64,000 bases of DNA, taken from NCBI RefSeq assembly GCF_020169515.1, contig NZ_JAHMHW010000004.1:186001-250000 (forward strand), in the 5' to 3' direction. The notes beneath the pieces are model-generated. The model saw only the letters and a program-made list of their open reading frames with translations, did no database searches and was not told the DNA's origin. Made by a program: the position numbers and the translations under genes. This DNA is from Paenibacillus vietnamensis (GTDB lineage: Bacteria; Bacillota; Bacilli; Paenibacillales; Paenibacillaceae). Shown here in pieces: positions 19,320 through 29,309 of this stretch. Every line of letters starts with the position of its first letter. Within the stretch, counting starts at the first letter, position 1.

Positions 19320-22311
19320 ACGGCTCCACTCCTTTCCAAGGCTCCGTCACTACCGGCAAATCCAATGATTTGACAACTTTGCCGTTAGCGTCGATGAAAT
19401 TAAATTCCTGCAATTTACGGGTCATTTCCCGCTCGATGTCCTTGACGGCGGTTTCAAGCGAGCTTCGCGGATTGATGCCGTCCAGTACGGTGCGGTTCCA
19501 TGCGTTTTGAAGCTCGCGGGCCAAATAGTAGGAGCCCGGGACGTTCGGAACTTCCTTGAACCATCTCCACTGCTCCAGAACGCTGGCCGCGTCTTCCTGC
19601 TTCCACGGAAGCGTCATAAACGCATCGATGTTGGACGTATTCCAGCGGAACGCTTGTCCGTTCAGCATCTCGATATCGTTGCCGAACCTCTCCTGCGCCT
19701 CGGCGGACGTCCACCATTTCAGAAACTCCCAGCCTTCCTCCGCCATCTTCGTGTCTTTGAAGATAACGCCGCTTTGAACGCCGCCGCTCATCCAGCGGGC
19801 AACGGTTCCGTCAGGCTGCTTCTTGCCCGGGATCGGCGCGATTCCCCAAAGTCCGTTCAACTCCGGCGCCGCCACCATCAGCTGAATGTAGGCGGTTATA
19901 TCGGCTATTCCGATTGGGACCGAGCCGCTGCGGAACGATTGGAAGAAGCTCGCCAGCTGCTGGTCGGCCGCATGAACGTTGTATAAATCCGTCCATTCTT
20001 TAAAGCCTTGAAACCCTTTCGGCGTAGCCAAAGCGGTTTTTATTCCGTCCTGCTCAAAAAATTCGGCGCCGTTCTGGTAAATAAACGCAGCATTGGATAC
20101 CGGCGGCAAATTCAAGTTGTTCTGCTGCAGCGTCGGCAGCATCTTGTAGACGTCTTCCCACGTATCCGGAACCTCCAGTCCCAGGCGGTTTAAGACATCC
20201 TTGCGATAGTACAGCATCTCGAACGTCTGTGTTTCCGGTACTCCGAAATAACCTCCGTCGTAATAAAAAGGAATCCATGTTCCCGGAGCAAACCGCTCGT
20301 ACATCTGATTGAAATCGGAGAATTTCGTCAGGTCATACAAGCCGCCCCGTACGGCATATTCAAACGGCAAATCCTGCGACAAACCAAGTGCGACGTCCGG
20401 CGCTATTCCGGCCGCGTTCATGAGCACGAGCTGGTCTGAGCTTGGCAGCAGGTTCACCTTCACCTTGATCCCCGTTGCCGGGGTAAACATTTCATCGGCC
20501 AGCTGCTGGATCAGATTAATATAATCCCTGCCCCGCTGGACCCAGACGTTCAGTTCTCCTTTTTCCCCGTTGCCAAGCTTCGACTTCGGCTTGAAGGTAT
20601 GGAAGAAATCGAACAAACCGCCTTTAAATTCCTGGAAAAAGCTTGCCTTCATCTTCGGAACGTCTTCCTTTGAAGGCACGATGTACAGACGGTCCAGCTG
20701 AAGCGGCTGCGAGCTCAGCTGCTGCAAATAATCGGCGAGCTTGCCCTGCATGCTCGTCAGCTTGTCGGCTTCATACGCAACATGATTGATGTTGTCCAGA
20801 AGCTCCTGCATATCCTTCTCAACGGTCGCCATCCCCTGCGTCAGGGCGTCCGATCTGCCGTTTAAGGAAATGAGGCGCTCCTCAACGCTGCGAAGCCGAT
20901 CGTAAAGGTCCCGGAATTGGGTGACGAAATTGGGCAAATCGCGTTCGATGTTCCATGTCCGGTTCGGGTCCACGGCTCCGCCGGTGAGCGCGGTAATATC
21001 AAGCGCCCGATCCTTCAGGCCGGCAATAATTTTGTCCAATTCGACCATAATCGGCTTCAGAGGAGCTTGCGTTACACGCATCGTCAGCGTGTTCGTCCCC
21101 TTCTGCAGCTCGAACAAATACGGCTCGCCGTTCTCATCCTGGAGAGTCATTCCTCTCCAGCCGGTCGTATAAGGGAACCGGTATGCTTCCATTTCCGAGA
21201 AAGGCACCTTCCCGTTAACCGAGATGGACCTGAACGTCGAACGGTTTGAGGAATAAGACTGATTGAAGCGCATCGCAATTTTGTATAAACCGCTTTCAGG
21301 AGCGTCGAAGGTCCAGGTCAGTTCTTGATTGCCTGTCGACCAGCGCTCTCCATTAATGGCGTTGTAGATCAGTTTCCCTCTTTCGTAAGGAGAGGAAGCG
21401 ACGTCGTTGTCATAAGTCAGCGAAATGGAAGAGTCGTTTTTCCAGTCCGCCCGCTCCGCCTCGATTTCTACCGGATCGCCGGATACGTCCGCCGTTCCGC
21501 TCCGCTTGCTTACGACGGTTTTGTAATCGTCGATTGACTCCGGGGCGTGCAGGCTGATCGACTCGATCGCCAGCGGATCGCTGCCTGACAGGCGAAGCAC
21601 ATGTTTGCCTGCCGTCAAATGCCAAAGCAGCGGCTCTTCGTAGGTGCCTCCCGAATCACGAAGACTGGCGGACATCCAGTCGCTGATATCCTGCGAAGGA
21701 GGCCTGATTTCATCGCCGTATTGGTCCTTCTTCGGCGGCATGACGTCCTGCCATTTGCGGTACAGCTGAATCGATCTGGATTCCAGATACTGGTTTTTGT
21801 GATCGAACATAAGATTCAGCGTAATCGGCTTGCGGTATTTTTCCCCTACGAACGGATGATAGGAAATATCGATTGCATACAGGCCTTCCTGTTCCACATC
21901 GAATTCATATTCGATCCATTCGTCTGACTCCGTACTCCATATAAGCACATTATTTTTGTTTTCGTAGGATCCGGCATTTGCTTTCGCATTGTCCGATGTT
22001 CCGGTGAACGCCGCTCCCTGAATCGTGATTTGACCGTGCTCCGCAGAAATTCCTTTTTGCTTCCACTGCTCAAGCATTTCGGCATAATAGGGCTCGCCGT
22101 TATCCGCCGCCGCATCCCCGCTGCTGAGGGGGAAAGCGGCTTCGAGCTCCCCTGGCGGAGCTTCGGGCGCCCCTGGCGGAGCCTCATCCTCCGTTACGGT
22201 AGCGTTCTCGCCCGTCGGGAGCGGCAACGCATAACCATAAATGGACGTGCTGAACAGAAACAACAAAACCATCGCGATCCCGATCCGCCGAAACCGCAAA
22301 AACGTTTTCAC
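19282..22311 (-). CDS. Large extracellular solute-binding protein with N-terminal carbohydrate-binding-like domains
   Basis: A 1009-aa protein; a usual sugar-binding protein is 420-560 aa. It starts at GTG (22311) after GAGGG. The signal peptide ends near residue 30 with no lipobox Cys. A Pro/Glu-rich linker follows. About 85-430 contain two beta-sandwich regions resembling CBM/galactose-binding folds ([40 protein letters not shown]). About 440-545 is a predicted coiled coil. The rest (about 575-985) is a family 1 binding protein ([52 protein letters not shown] end). It probably captures oligosaccharide at the wall and hands it to permease pair A. How it stays at the surface without a lipid anchor is unclear. 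Confidence 0.85.
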   Translation of the reverse strand: MKTFLRFRRIGIAMVLLFLFSTSIYGYALPLPTGENATVTEDEAPPGAPEAPPGELEAAFPLSSGDAAADNGEPYYAEMLEQWKQKGISAEHGQITIQGAAFTGTSDNAKANAGSYENKNNVLIWSTESDEWIEYEFDVEQEGLYAIDISYHPFVGEKYRKPITLNLMFDHKNQYLESRSIQLYRKWQDVMPPKKDQYGDEIRPPSQDISDWMSASLRDSGGTYEEPLLWHLTAGKHVLRLSGSDPLAIESISLHAPESIDDYKTVVSKRSGTADVSGDPVEIEAERADWKNDSSISLTYDNDVASSPYERGKLIYNAINGERWSTGNQELTWTFDAPESGLYKIAMRFNQSYSSNRSTFRSISVNGKVPFSEMEAYRFPYTTGWRGMTLQDENGEPYLFELQKGTNTLTMRVTQAPLKPIMVELDKIIAGLKDRALDITALTGGAVDPNRTWNIERDLPNFVTQFRDLYDRLRSVEERLISLNGRSDALTQGMATVEKDMQELLDNINHVAYEADKLTSMQGKLADYLQQLSSQPLQLDRLYIVPSKEDVPKMKASFFQEFKGGLFDFFHTFKPKSKLGNGEKGELNVWVQRGRDYINLIQQLADEMFTPATGIKVKVNLLPSSDQLVLMNAAGIAPDVALGLSQDLPFEYAVRGGLYDLTKFSDFNQMYERFAPGTWIPFYYDGGYFGVPETQTFEMLYYRKDVLNRLGLEVPDTWEDVYKMLPTLQQNNLNLPPVSNAAFIYQNGAEFFEQDGIKTALATPKGFQGFKEWTDLYNVHAADQQLASFFQSFRSGSVPIGIADITAYIQLMVAAPELNGLWGIAPIPGKKQPDGTVARWMSGGVQSGVIFKDTKMAEEGWEFLKWWTSAEAQERFGNDIEMLNGQAFRWNTSNIDAFMTLPWKQEDAASVLEQWRWFKEVPNVPGSYYLARELQNAWNRTVLDGINPRSSLETAVKDIEREMTRKLQEFNFIDANGKVVKSLDLPVVTEPWKGVEPYVKSGTETDNQP

Positions 22312-22314
22312 TAT

Positions 22315-23457
22315 TCATCCCTCCACGCGCTCATCGTTGTGCAGTAAATTGTCTCCCGATTCCAGATCGAAAAAGAGAGCTTTCCGCATATCAAGCGTGA
22401 GAATAACCTTCTCGTTTTCCTGGCTGCCCAGTTCGATGCCGGAACGGGCGGTCATCAAATTGCTTGCCCCAATCTCGGCATATAAATATAGATCCGCTCC
22501 CATAAATTCGCTGAGCTTATGAATGCCCGGAACTTGCGAGTGCGGGTGTGCCTCTTGCATAGCGGGATCCAAATGAACGTGCTCGCTTCGGATGCCGAGC
22601 ATGACGTTTCTGTTCACTTTTCTTTTATCGATCAGCACCCTCGACTGGTTTTCGGGAATGGCGAGCGAGAACTTCCGGGTATGGAACTCAAGTGTGCCTC
22701 TGGACGTCTCAAGCAGCTTGCCTTCCACCAGATTGATCGGCGGAGCTCCCATAAAACCGGCCACGAACATGTTCTTCGGGCTGCTGTAGATTCGCTTCGG
22801 AGTATCGACCTGCTGGACAATTCCGTCCTTCATGACAACGATGCGGTCACCCATCGTCATAGCCTCAACCTGGTCATGCGTTACATAGACCGTCGTCACG
22901 CCGAGCTGCTTGTGCAGCTTGATAATTTCCGTCCTCATCTGTACCCGCAGCTTGGCATCCAGGTTAGACAGCGGCTCATCCATCAGGAAGACCGACGGAT
23001 TCCGGACGATCGCCCGGCCGAGCGCGACACGCTGCCGCTGGCCGCCGGACAGCTGTCTCGGCTTCCGCTCGAGGAAATTCTCGATCTCCAGCGTGCGGGC
23101 CGCCTTTTTGACGGCCATATCGATTTCGTGCTTGGGCAGCTTCCGCATCCGCAGACCGAACGCGATATTCTCGTAAACGTTCATGTTCGGATATAAAGCG
23201 TAGTTCTGGAATACCATCGCGATATCGCGGTCCTTCGAAGGCAAATGGTTGACCAGACGATCGCCGATATAAATTTCGCCGGATGAGATGTTCTCGAGCC
23301 CCGCAATCATCCGCAAGGTCGTCGATTTGCCGCATCCGGACGGGCCAACCATGACGAGAAATTCCCCATCCTTAATTTCCAGATTAAAATCCTGCACGGC
23401 GCTTTGTTTATCCTTACCGTATCGTTTTTCTACGTGATTCAGTATGATACAGCCCAC
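22315..23457 (-). CDS. Sugar ABC transporter ATPase, MsmX/UgpC type
   Basis: A 380-aa ATPase. The GTG start at 23457 lies 7 nt after GGGAGG; the frame extends upstream without family similarity, so the longer form is rejected. Walker [11 protein letters not shown], signature [14 protein letters not shown] and Walker [15 protein letters not shown] are intact. A C-terminal TOBE-like regulatory domain follows (about 240-375, [13 protein letters not shown]). It is the first gene of the eight-gene operon and the only importer ATPase in the window, so it probably powers both permease pairs; MsmX-type ATPases are known to be shared by several importers. Confidence 0.92.
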   Translation of the reverse strand: MGCIILNHVEKRYGKDKQSAVQDFNLEIKDGEFLVMVGPSGCGKSTTLRMIAGLENISSGEIYIGDRLVNHLPSKDRDIAMVFQNYALYPNMNVYENIAFGLRMRKLPKHEIDMAVKKAARTLEIENFLERKPRQLSGGQRQRVALGRAIVRNPSVFLMDEPLSNLDAKLRVQMRTEIIKLHKQLGVTTVYVTHDQVEAMTMGDRIVVMKDGIVQQVDTPKRIYSSPKNMFVAGFMGAPPINLVEGKLLETSRGTLEFHTRKFSLAIPENQSRVLIDKRKVNRNVMLGIRSEHVHLDPAMQEAHPHSQVPGIHKLSEFMGADLYLYAEIGASNLMTARSGIELGSQENEKVILTLDMRKALFFDLESGDNLLHNDERVEG

Positions 23458-23483
23458 ATTGGCACCTCCCGATTCGTGTTTTA

Positions 23484-23497
23484 TGTTAACGGTTACA
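23484..23497 (-). promoter_or_regulatory. cre: CRE (CcpA) box in importer-operon leader
   Basis: TGTAACCGTTAACA on the minus strand matches the CRE consensus TGWAANCGNTNWCA at every position. It lies between the -10 box (about 23520) and the start codon (23457), as expected for repression by CcpA. Confidence 0.7.
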
Positions 23498-23517
23498 ACT
23501 TTCTTTGTATGGTACTC

Positions 23518-23571
23518 ATTATATATTGGCATCTTGATTGTATTATAGGTGCGGTTCGCACATTCTATAGG
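23518..23571 (-). promoter_or_regulatory. Paired CCTATA activator site and -10 box, importer operon
   Basis: TATAGG (+ strand) starts at 23544 and 23566, exactly 22 bp apart. TATATA and TATAAT overlap at 23518-23525 on the minus strand, 18 or 20 bp from the proximal copy. This is one of the two sites with perfect hexamers that are nearest to the AraC gene, which ends at 23594. Confidence 0.7.
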
Positions 23572-23593
23572 CGGTTTCCGCTTTTGCACTGGA

Positions 23594-24472
23594 TTATTCG
23601 ATTCTGGCCTCCTGGAAGTTTTGCCGGTATTTTCTCGGTGTGACACCGGTCTTCTTGCGGAATAAAGCGTGAAAAAACTTCATGTCCAGATAGCCTACCA
23701 GGTTGGCGATTTCGTGGATGGAGATATCCGTCGATTCGAGCAGCTCGCAGCATTTTTGAATCCGGATATTTTGCAGGTATTGGATAAACGTATGCCCTGT
23801 CAATTTTTTGAACTGCCGCTGAAAGTGGCTGATGCTCATATAAAAATGGTCCGCCACATTTTGCGCCGTAATGTTTTTGGAGTAATGATTTTTAATATAA
23901 TGCATGACGTCGTCCAGTTTGTCGTTGGTGGAAGGCATATACTCTTTCTCCATCTCCAGACGCTGCAGCATAATCAGCATCTGGATCAGAGTGGTGTTCA
24001 ATATGATTTCGCAGCCTTGATTCCGCTTCAAATATTCGCAGTGCATATTGTGAATCATATTCTGAAGCGTATTGTGCTTGTCATGAAACTGAAGCCATCT
24101 CCCTTTTCGCTCATGCGGATAATGAATCAAGCGAACCGTTTCCGAATTTTCGGTAAAATAATGGCTCCAGTTTTCCATCGCCTTATCCCGGAATATACAG
24201 TTGTAAACGACAAGCACCTTGTCGCGCTCCGGAGAGGAGGGGCGGAATACATGAGAGGTTCCGATCGGGATGAGAAATACATCCCCTTGCTTGACCTGTA
24301 TCACCTTATCCTCGATGTAATGAAAACCGCAGCCTTCTCCGACAATACAGATTTCGACAAAATCGTGAGTGTGCTGGCCAAGAGAAAACGCTTCCTGCTC
24401 CCTGTTGACGAAAATATCGATGCCAAGATCAAAGAAGCTTTCCCCCTTCAGCTCCGCCACAATTCCGTTCAT
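23594..24472 (-). CDS. AraC-family transcriptional regulator with cupin domain
   Basis: A 292-aa regulator. The start at 24472 follows AAGGGGGAG; an upstream in-frame ATG lacks this. Residues about 20-110 are a cupin/AraC ligand-binding barrel ([39 protein letters not shown]). Residues about 185-285 are two helix-turn-helix units ([40 protein letters not shown]), ending in the usual TPRKYRQ. It sits between the decayed glycosidase gene and the importer operon, and is the only AraC-type gene in the window. It is the natural candidate for binding the paired CCTATA sites and probably senses a sugar. Whether it activates all of them is inference. Confidence 0.92.
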   Translation of the reverse strand: MNGIVAELKGESFFDLGIDIFVNREQEAFSLGQHTHDFVEICIVGEGCGFHYIEDKVIQVKQGDVFLIPIGTSHVFRPSSPERDKVLVVYNCIFRDKAMENWSHYFTENSETVRLIHYPHERKGRWLQFHDKHNTLQNMIHNMHCEYLKRNQGCEIILNTTLIQMLIMLQRLEMEKEYMPSTNDKLDDVMHYIKNHYSKNITAQNVADHFYMSISHFQRQFKKLTGHTFIQYLQNIRIQKCCELLESTDISIHEIANLVGYLDMKFFHALFRKKTGVTPRKYRQNFQEARIE

Positions 24473-24504
24473 GCCAATCTCCCCCTTCAGCTCGTCACCG
24501 CAAT

Positions 24505-25733
24505 TCACTCAAAGGCAATAAGCGCATCATGCTCGCCGTCGATTATTTGTGCCCATGCCGGATAGAAACCGACGATATTTTTCACCAGCGCTTTTTCATC
24601 CGTCTCATGATGCAGATCATAGAAGAATGCGCTTTCAACATCCCACATTTTTTGCAGGATATCCGCTCTGATGCTCTCTGCCTGCTCATGGTAAGCATCG
24701 GCATCGGGATCGCCCAATTCCTTGCACAACCTGGCTACGGCAAGCGCATTCAAATAATGGTATACCGTCCGGTCGACGCGTTTGACATACGTATAAGTTT
24801 CAGGATCTTTAGGGTTTCTTGGGTATTGATGAAAATACCGGTAGCTCGGCTGGTATTCCTTACCCGTTCGGGTATGGCGGTATTCGATCATCAATTCGTC
24901 CCGGTCGCTGCCGTGCGCCCGCTTCCAGGCTGAGATCTGGGCTTTGAGACCAGGCAGCAGCTCAGATGTCCGTATTTCGGATCGGCTAAATTGTGGCGAA
25001 GCAAAAACCAGCGGTATGTCCATGTTTTGTTCAGCAGCGGGTCGCTGCAGCGGAAATCCGGGATATGCTCAAACCACTCGTTATAAGCATCGATATAATC
25101 GGCAACCGTCTCTGCATGGGGGCGGCCGCTGAGCGCATATCCGCACGCTCTTCGCGTCAGCACGTCCGGCAGGTCTTGTCCGCTTATTCCAAATGCCGCG
25201 GCAATCATGAAGTCTTTTGTTTCCCCCGGCTTCAGGCGTATTTCGCGGAACAAATCTTCATCGCTCGAAACAAGTGCGGCATCGATGTGAAAGCTGAGGT
25301 GCCGGAGCTGAAACGTACCGTAAAGCCCGTTGCCTGTTTGATGAAAAACATCCCCGTAAGTTTCAAGCCTCAGGACAAGCTCCTCCGTACCGAGGTTGGT
25401 CCACGACTGGAAGGACACGGCGCAATCGTCCCACGTAATAAACTTCTGCTCCCGGAACGATACCCGGTTATCCTCATATTCCATTCGAAGATGGCTTGGG
25501 TACCATGCCGTACGGCACGGCTCAAAGCTTTCGGTTCCGGATGCCGACACCGCATAGAGCAGCGGAATGTTTACCTTGTGAATAAAATCGAACCTGCCGC
25601 TGAAGCCGGGCTTCGGATCCAAATAATCGGCCCATAGGCGGGCTCCCGTCGAACCGAGCAATAATGCGCCCGGTAATGTGCGAAGCGCTTTTCTTCCCGC
25701 ACGGAGCTGTTCATCGATGCGTCCTGCTTTCAC
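24505..25733 (-). pseudogene. Decayed glycosidase with (alpha/alpha)6 domain (MGH1/GH63-like), internal deletion and frameshift
   Basis: Two reading frames together make a damaged enzyme gene. Frame 1 starts at GTG 25733 (8 nt after a GGGAGGGGG site) and encodes an N-terminal beta-sandwich and the first helices of an (alpha/alpha)6 barrel, up to TYRWFLLRHNLADPKYGHLS, then runs into unrelated residues and stops at 24891. Frame 2 resumes family-like sequence (LPGLKAQISAWKRAHGSDRD, TGKEYQPSYRYFHQYP) and continues to DEKALVKNIVGFYPAWAQI before stopping at 24505. Enzymes of this type have roughly 100 or more residues between these blocks and a further C-terminal part with catalytic motifs; both are missing here. 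It should be inactive. The AraC gene begins 32 nt downstream. Confidence 0.75.
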
Positions 25734-25790
25734 TATGAGACCCCCTCCCATTTTGCAATTTCGAATATCGTGCACAACTGTCAAAATCAG

Positions 25791-25842
25791 TATATAACAA
25801 TGAGTTTGCCTAACATTGGTGGATTCTGCCTGAACTATGGGG
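25791..25842 (-). promoter_or_regulatory. Degenerate paired CCTATA site before the decayed glycosidase/araC unit
   Basis: CATTGG (+ strand, 25815) and TATGGG (25837) are 22 bp apart, and a -10-like TATATA (25791-25796) lies 18 bp from the proximal copy. The hexamers carry two and one mismatches, but spacing and -10 position match the other sites exactly. Confidence 0.4.
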
Positions 25843-25931
25843 GAATTCTGCTTTTCAAATCCGTATTTGCCGGCCTGTCAGTCCTTCCCCGACCTATATT
25901 CGCATTCCGGGATGCCCCGATAAATAGATTT

Positions 25932-25955
25932 GCCCCTGCCGGTGCCGGCAGGGGC
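25932..25955 (-). terminator. Rho-independent terminator after SLH gene
   Basis: A GC-rich inverted repeat (GCCCCTGCCG with CGGCAGGGGC) lies 20 nt past the stop of the SLH gene and is followed on the minus strand by AAATCTATTTATC. Confidence 0.75.
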
Positions 25956-25974
25956 GGAAATAAGCAGCTATGGT

Positions 25975-28900
25975 TTATTGCACGGATATGAAGGTCGAGA
26001 TCGTTTTACCGTTTGGAGCGACAGCGGTCAAAGTGAAATCGATGATATTGTTATTGCCCGCATCTCCGCTGCCCGGCATGTACACGATCCGGTTGGTGTT
26101 GTTGTCGATATAAATTTTATCTTTCACAGCCGGAGAGGTATTCGGTCTGTAATGAATGTCTCCGATCATGAAAGTAACGCCGAATAATTCGTGATACTGG
26201 GTTATTTTATCATTGGCAAAGCTGTTTCCAAACTGGTCGGTTACGGTAAGCTTTTTCATCAGATTTGCATCCCAAGGAAGAAGGCCGTTCAGAACACTGC
26301 TGTCGATCGCGTTCGCGGACTTGTCGACTTTCATTCCTTGAACCGCCGGACGCTCGTATTTAACCTCCACTTCCTTGCTCAGCATTCGTGCCCCCGTCGG
26401 AGTATCAAAAATGACGGTAACCGACGCCTTGCCTGCATTCAGGCCGATAATCCGGGACGCATCGTCATCCCCGATCAAATCCGGGTCGGATGTCACGATC
26501 CGCCTAATAATACCGTCAGGAAGGGCCACGTCTCTGCCCTGATAATCCTTGGCGCTGATCTCGATTTCCCTTGCGAACACGTCTTTGTTGTTCAGCAGAT
26601 ACACCGCATCGTCGGCAGACGTTATGACCTTCTTATCATAATAATATTTGCCGGCGGCGAACAACGTATCGTCAAGATCCATTTCATAGGTCAGCGATTG
26701 TCTTTCCGTGAACACTTCCGCAATGGCCGATGCCGAAGACAGGACACTGATGACGGCGCCGGACAAATCCACTCTTATGAGCGAGGCGCTGAGCCGGTAG
26801 GAGCCTGTTTTATCCGGATCGGCGACGACGGTAACCCCTTTTCCGGAGCTGTTGTTAATTTCGCTCCTGGACACAGGGCTCGTGTCGTTCAGTACAGCCG
26901 CTCCTTTGGTTGTGACCGCACCAGGTTCGCCTGCGGTCTTCACCAGCTTGTATTCGACTTTATAGTCGGGAAGCGCCGTATTAAATTGATTGCCGTGCTG
27001 GTCCAAAATTTTGAATTTCAGCTGCTGCTCGGTCCCCGAAAGCAGCAGGATGCTGTTGTCGCCGTCCAGCTTAACGGAGACGGGCAACCGGTCTTTCACA
27101 TCCTGAATATTGACGTTCAGCTGCGCATTTTTGCCTATTAGCGGCAAAAGTACGGTGACGACCGCCTGACCGGAGCCTGTTACACGTGCGATCCGGATTT
27201 TGCCCCGGTCCGATCCGGTCGCTTGTATAGCCGCTTTACGGCTCACGTTCGGAATGACGCTGTAATCGGTCCGATAAGACGGATCCGCTTCCAGCACCAG
27301 CTGACTGGAGTTTACGACCTGAATGAGGCCGGCCGTCTCCGCATCCACGATTTGCGATGGAGTAAGGGCATTGCCCTCTTCATCCTTGACGATAATCGGG
27401 ATATAGGCATCCTCGTCTCCGACCGTAAGCGTATCCGAGAAGTCGAATTCAACGGAAGCCGGAATACGCACCGCCGTAATCTTCAGCTTTGCGGATGACG
27501 GCTGGCCGTAAATTCGGGAGAACATCATTAAATTGACTTCTTTGCCGAGCTTCACATCCGGTAAAACCTCCAAGGACAAGTCGGGATAGCCGTCGTTGTC
27601 GTAATCGAACAGCTTGCCCATCGCCGGGCTGTCGCTAAATACGCCCTGTTCCGAAAAAGCTGTGACGATTCCCCGGTCTCCATTGAGGATATCGGTGTCG
27701 CTGATACGGAAGCCGTACTGGTCGATTACGGAGAAGAGCAGGTAACCCCTCCCGCCGGGCTTTAACGTCTTATCCTCTCCGAACAATTTAAGCTCGCCCA
27801 GTTCGACCTTCGAAGCCGCCTGCGGATCGCCGACGGTAAACATCTTGGTAACCGGCTTGGTGTCCGCTGTTACCGGATTTAAAATGAGGATAACGGATAC
27901 CGGAGCGCCTTTGGGCTGGCGGCTCAAATCCAGCTGAAAGGCCTGCTTGCCGACGATCGGGACGGCTTTCATATCCGCAGCTCCCGTTTCAATCCGAAAA
28001 TCGCTTGCCGTCCAGTCGGATTCCTCGCCGTACTGGTTTGCCGCTTTAAACGGAATGATGACTTTGGATTGAGGCAATATATCCAAAGGCGAGGCAAACT
28101 CCAAGGTCGCAAGCCGCTCGTCCTCCGCGGTAAATTCCGCTTCCGCTTTATCGACGGTACCCTCGTCCAAACCGGATAATTTGACTTGATAAGTACCCTG
28201 GATCAGCTTCTCATCCAGCGTAATCGCCGCAGACATTTTATCCTCCGCCCATTCGGTTTCGCCGGACAGCTCCGAGCCGTCTTTCGTAACGCCGAGCTTT
28301 GCCTTTTCGATATCGACCTCTTTGTTCAGCTTGACCGATACTTTTTTCGCGCCGGTTGGCTGCACTTCCAAAATCGATGCTTTATCCGGCTCTTTGTTTG
28401 CAAGAAACATATTCCGCGCCTCGAAAACGGCTAATGCAAGCTCGTACCGGGTTGCAGGCGCCGCTCCTTCAAAAGTCGGTCCCCCGTCTTTGTTCAGGAG
28501 CAATTTATTTTCCAGTGCAAGCGCTATATAAGAACGCGCCCACTCGCTAACCGTCTGGTCATCGACCGGTTCGGCCTGCAGGGCTGCCTCCTCCAATCCG
28601 AGTCCCCTGACCAGTAACGCCGCGAGCTCCTGGCGGCCGACCTGGCCTGACGGATTATAACGGGTTCCTTCCGCATCGGAGCCTTTGGTCATACCGGCCG
28701 TTTTCAGCGCCTCGATGTACGGAAGCGCATAGCCGTTTGCACCGTCAGGCAAAACATCCGAGAAGCTGGAAGCCGTCAGCTCTTGGTCGACCTGCAGTTC
28801 GAAAGCAAGGGCGGCCACTTTAGCCATCTGCGCACGGTTCATATTTAAATCCGGTCCGAACCGGTCAGCCGAAATGCCGTTAAATATGCCGGAGCCGATC

Positions 28901-29118
28901 AGAACGTCGAACTTGGCCTTTATTTCGTCCGAAAGCTCCTTCAGATCAATGAAACGGTCCGCCGGATGCTCAGCCGGCTCCTCTGCCGCAGGTGCAGCCT
29001 CCTCTGCCGCAGGCGCAGCTTCCTCCGCCGCCGGAACGGCCTCCTCCGCCATTACGGCGGGGGAACAGAACGTGTAAAACAAAAGCAGAAAAGACAGAAA
29101 CCCGTAAATTCGCTTCAT
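25975..29118 (-). CDS. S-layer-homology (SLH) domain cell-surface protein
   Basis: A 1047-aa secreted protein. The signal peptide ends at about residue 24 (AVMA-EE), followed by a short acidic repeat of EEAAPAA units (about 25-48). Three SLH motifs span about 55-215 (FIDLKELSDEIKAKFDVLIG; FSDVLPDGANGYALPYIEAL; SEWARSYIALALENKLLL) and should anchor it to the pyruvylated wall polymer. The remaining 800 residues are beta-rich, with several Ig/cadherin-like segments (for example VSVKLNKEVDIEKAKLGVTK). No catalytic domain is evident. It has its own promoter with the paired CCTATA motif and a CRE box, so it appears to be induced with the sugar-uptake genes and may be a surface binding or scaffold protein for the polysaccharide. 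Confidence 0.85.
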   Translation of the reverse strand: MKRIYGFLSFLLLFYTFCSPAVMAEEAVPAAEEAAPAAEEAAPAAEEPAEHPADRFIDLKELSDEIKAKFDVLIGSGIFNGISADRFGPDLNMNRAQMAKVAALAFELQVDQELTASSFSDVLPDGANGYALPYIEALKTAGMTKGSDAEGTRYNPSGQVGRQELAALLVRGLGLEEAALQAEPVDDQTVSEWARSYIALALENKLLLNKDGGPTFEGAAPATRYELALAVFEARNMFLANKEPDKASILEVQPTGAKKVSVKLNKEVDIEKAKLGVTKDGSELSGETEWAEDKMSAAITLDEKLIQGTYQVKLSGLDEGTVDKAEAEFTAEDERLATLEFASPLDILPQSKVIIPFKAANQYGEESDWTASDFRIETGAADMKAVPIVGKQAFQLDLSRQPKGAPVSVILILNPVTADTKPVTKMFTVGDPQAASKVELGELKLFGEDKTLKPGGRGYLLFSVIDQYGFRISDTDILNGDRGIVTAFSEQGVFSDSPAMGKLFDYDNDGYPDLSLEVLPDVKLGKEVNLMMFSRIYGQPSSAKLKITAVRIPASVEFDFSDTLTVGDEDAYIPIIVKDEEGNALTPSQIVDAETAGLIQVVNSSQLVLEADPSYRTDYSVIPNVSRKAAIQATGSDRGKIRIARVTGSGQAVVTVLLPLIGKNAQLNVNIQDVKDRLPVSVKLDGDNSILLLSGTEQQLKFKILDQHGNQFNTALPDYKVEYKLVKTAGEPGAVTTKGAAVLNDTSPVSRSEINNSSGKGVTVVADPDKTGSYRLSASLIRVDLSGAVISVLSSASAIAEVFTERQSLTYEMDLDDTLFAAGKYYYDKKVITSADDAVYLLNNKDVFAREIEISAKDYQGRDVALPDGIIRRIVTSDPDLIGDDDASRIIGLNAGKASVTVIFDTPTGARMLSKEVEVKYERPAVQGMKVDKSANAIDSSVLNGLLPWDANLMKKLTVTDQFGNSFANDKITQYHELFGVTFMIGDIHYRPNTSPAVKDKIYIDNNTNRIVYMPGSGDAGNNNIIDFTLTAVAPNGKTISTFISVQ

Positions 29119-29149
29119 CCTTCACACTTCCTTCAAGGTTGTTATAAAA

Positions 29150-29163
29150 TATAAGCGCTTTCA
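29150..29163 (-). promoter_or_regulatory. cre: CRE (CcpA) box in SLH gene leader
   Basis: TGAAAGCGCTTATA on the minus strand, close to the CRE consensus (TGWAANCGNTNWCA), lies 32 nt before the start codon and about 50 nt after the predicted transcription start. Confidence 0.6.
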
Positions 29164-29219
29164 GAAGTTCCGTGCCCGTTATCCGTCAACCATAACATCC
29201 CTCCCCCTCTAGGAGTAAT

Positions 29220-29271
29220 TGTATACGGAGGCTTCAGCGTATTTATAGGCTGACATCATCCTCATTATAGG
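29220..29271 (-). promoter_or_regulatory. Paired CCTATA activator site and -10 box, SLH gene
   Basis: TATAGG (+ strand) starts at 29244 and 29266, 22 bp apart; both extend to TATAGGC. A -10-like TATACA (29220-29225, minus strand) is 18 bp from the proximal copy. Confidence 0.7.
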
Positions 29272-29309
29272 CTTTTCACGCTGATGAAGCCGTTTCAGAG
29301 CCCTGCCGT

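Noticed and set aside
22315..23646. Longer 443-aa version of the importer ATPase
   Set aside because: The extra 63 residues overlap the promoter, the CRE box and the end of araC and are not ATPase-like; GTG at 23457 has a well-spaced GGGAGG.
24505..25733. Programmed frameshift as explanation for the two-frame glycosidase
   Set aside because: About 100 catalytic-domain residues and the C-terminal part are missing, so simply changing frame would not restore an enzyme.
28970..29045. GCC-rich repeats in the SLH gene start as a regulatory microsatellite
   Set aside because: They simply encode the acidic Ala/Glu linker after the signal peptide, a common feature of wall proteins.
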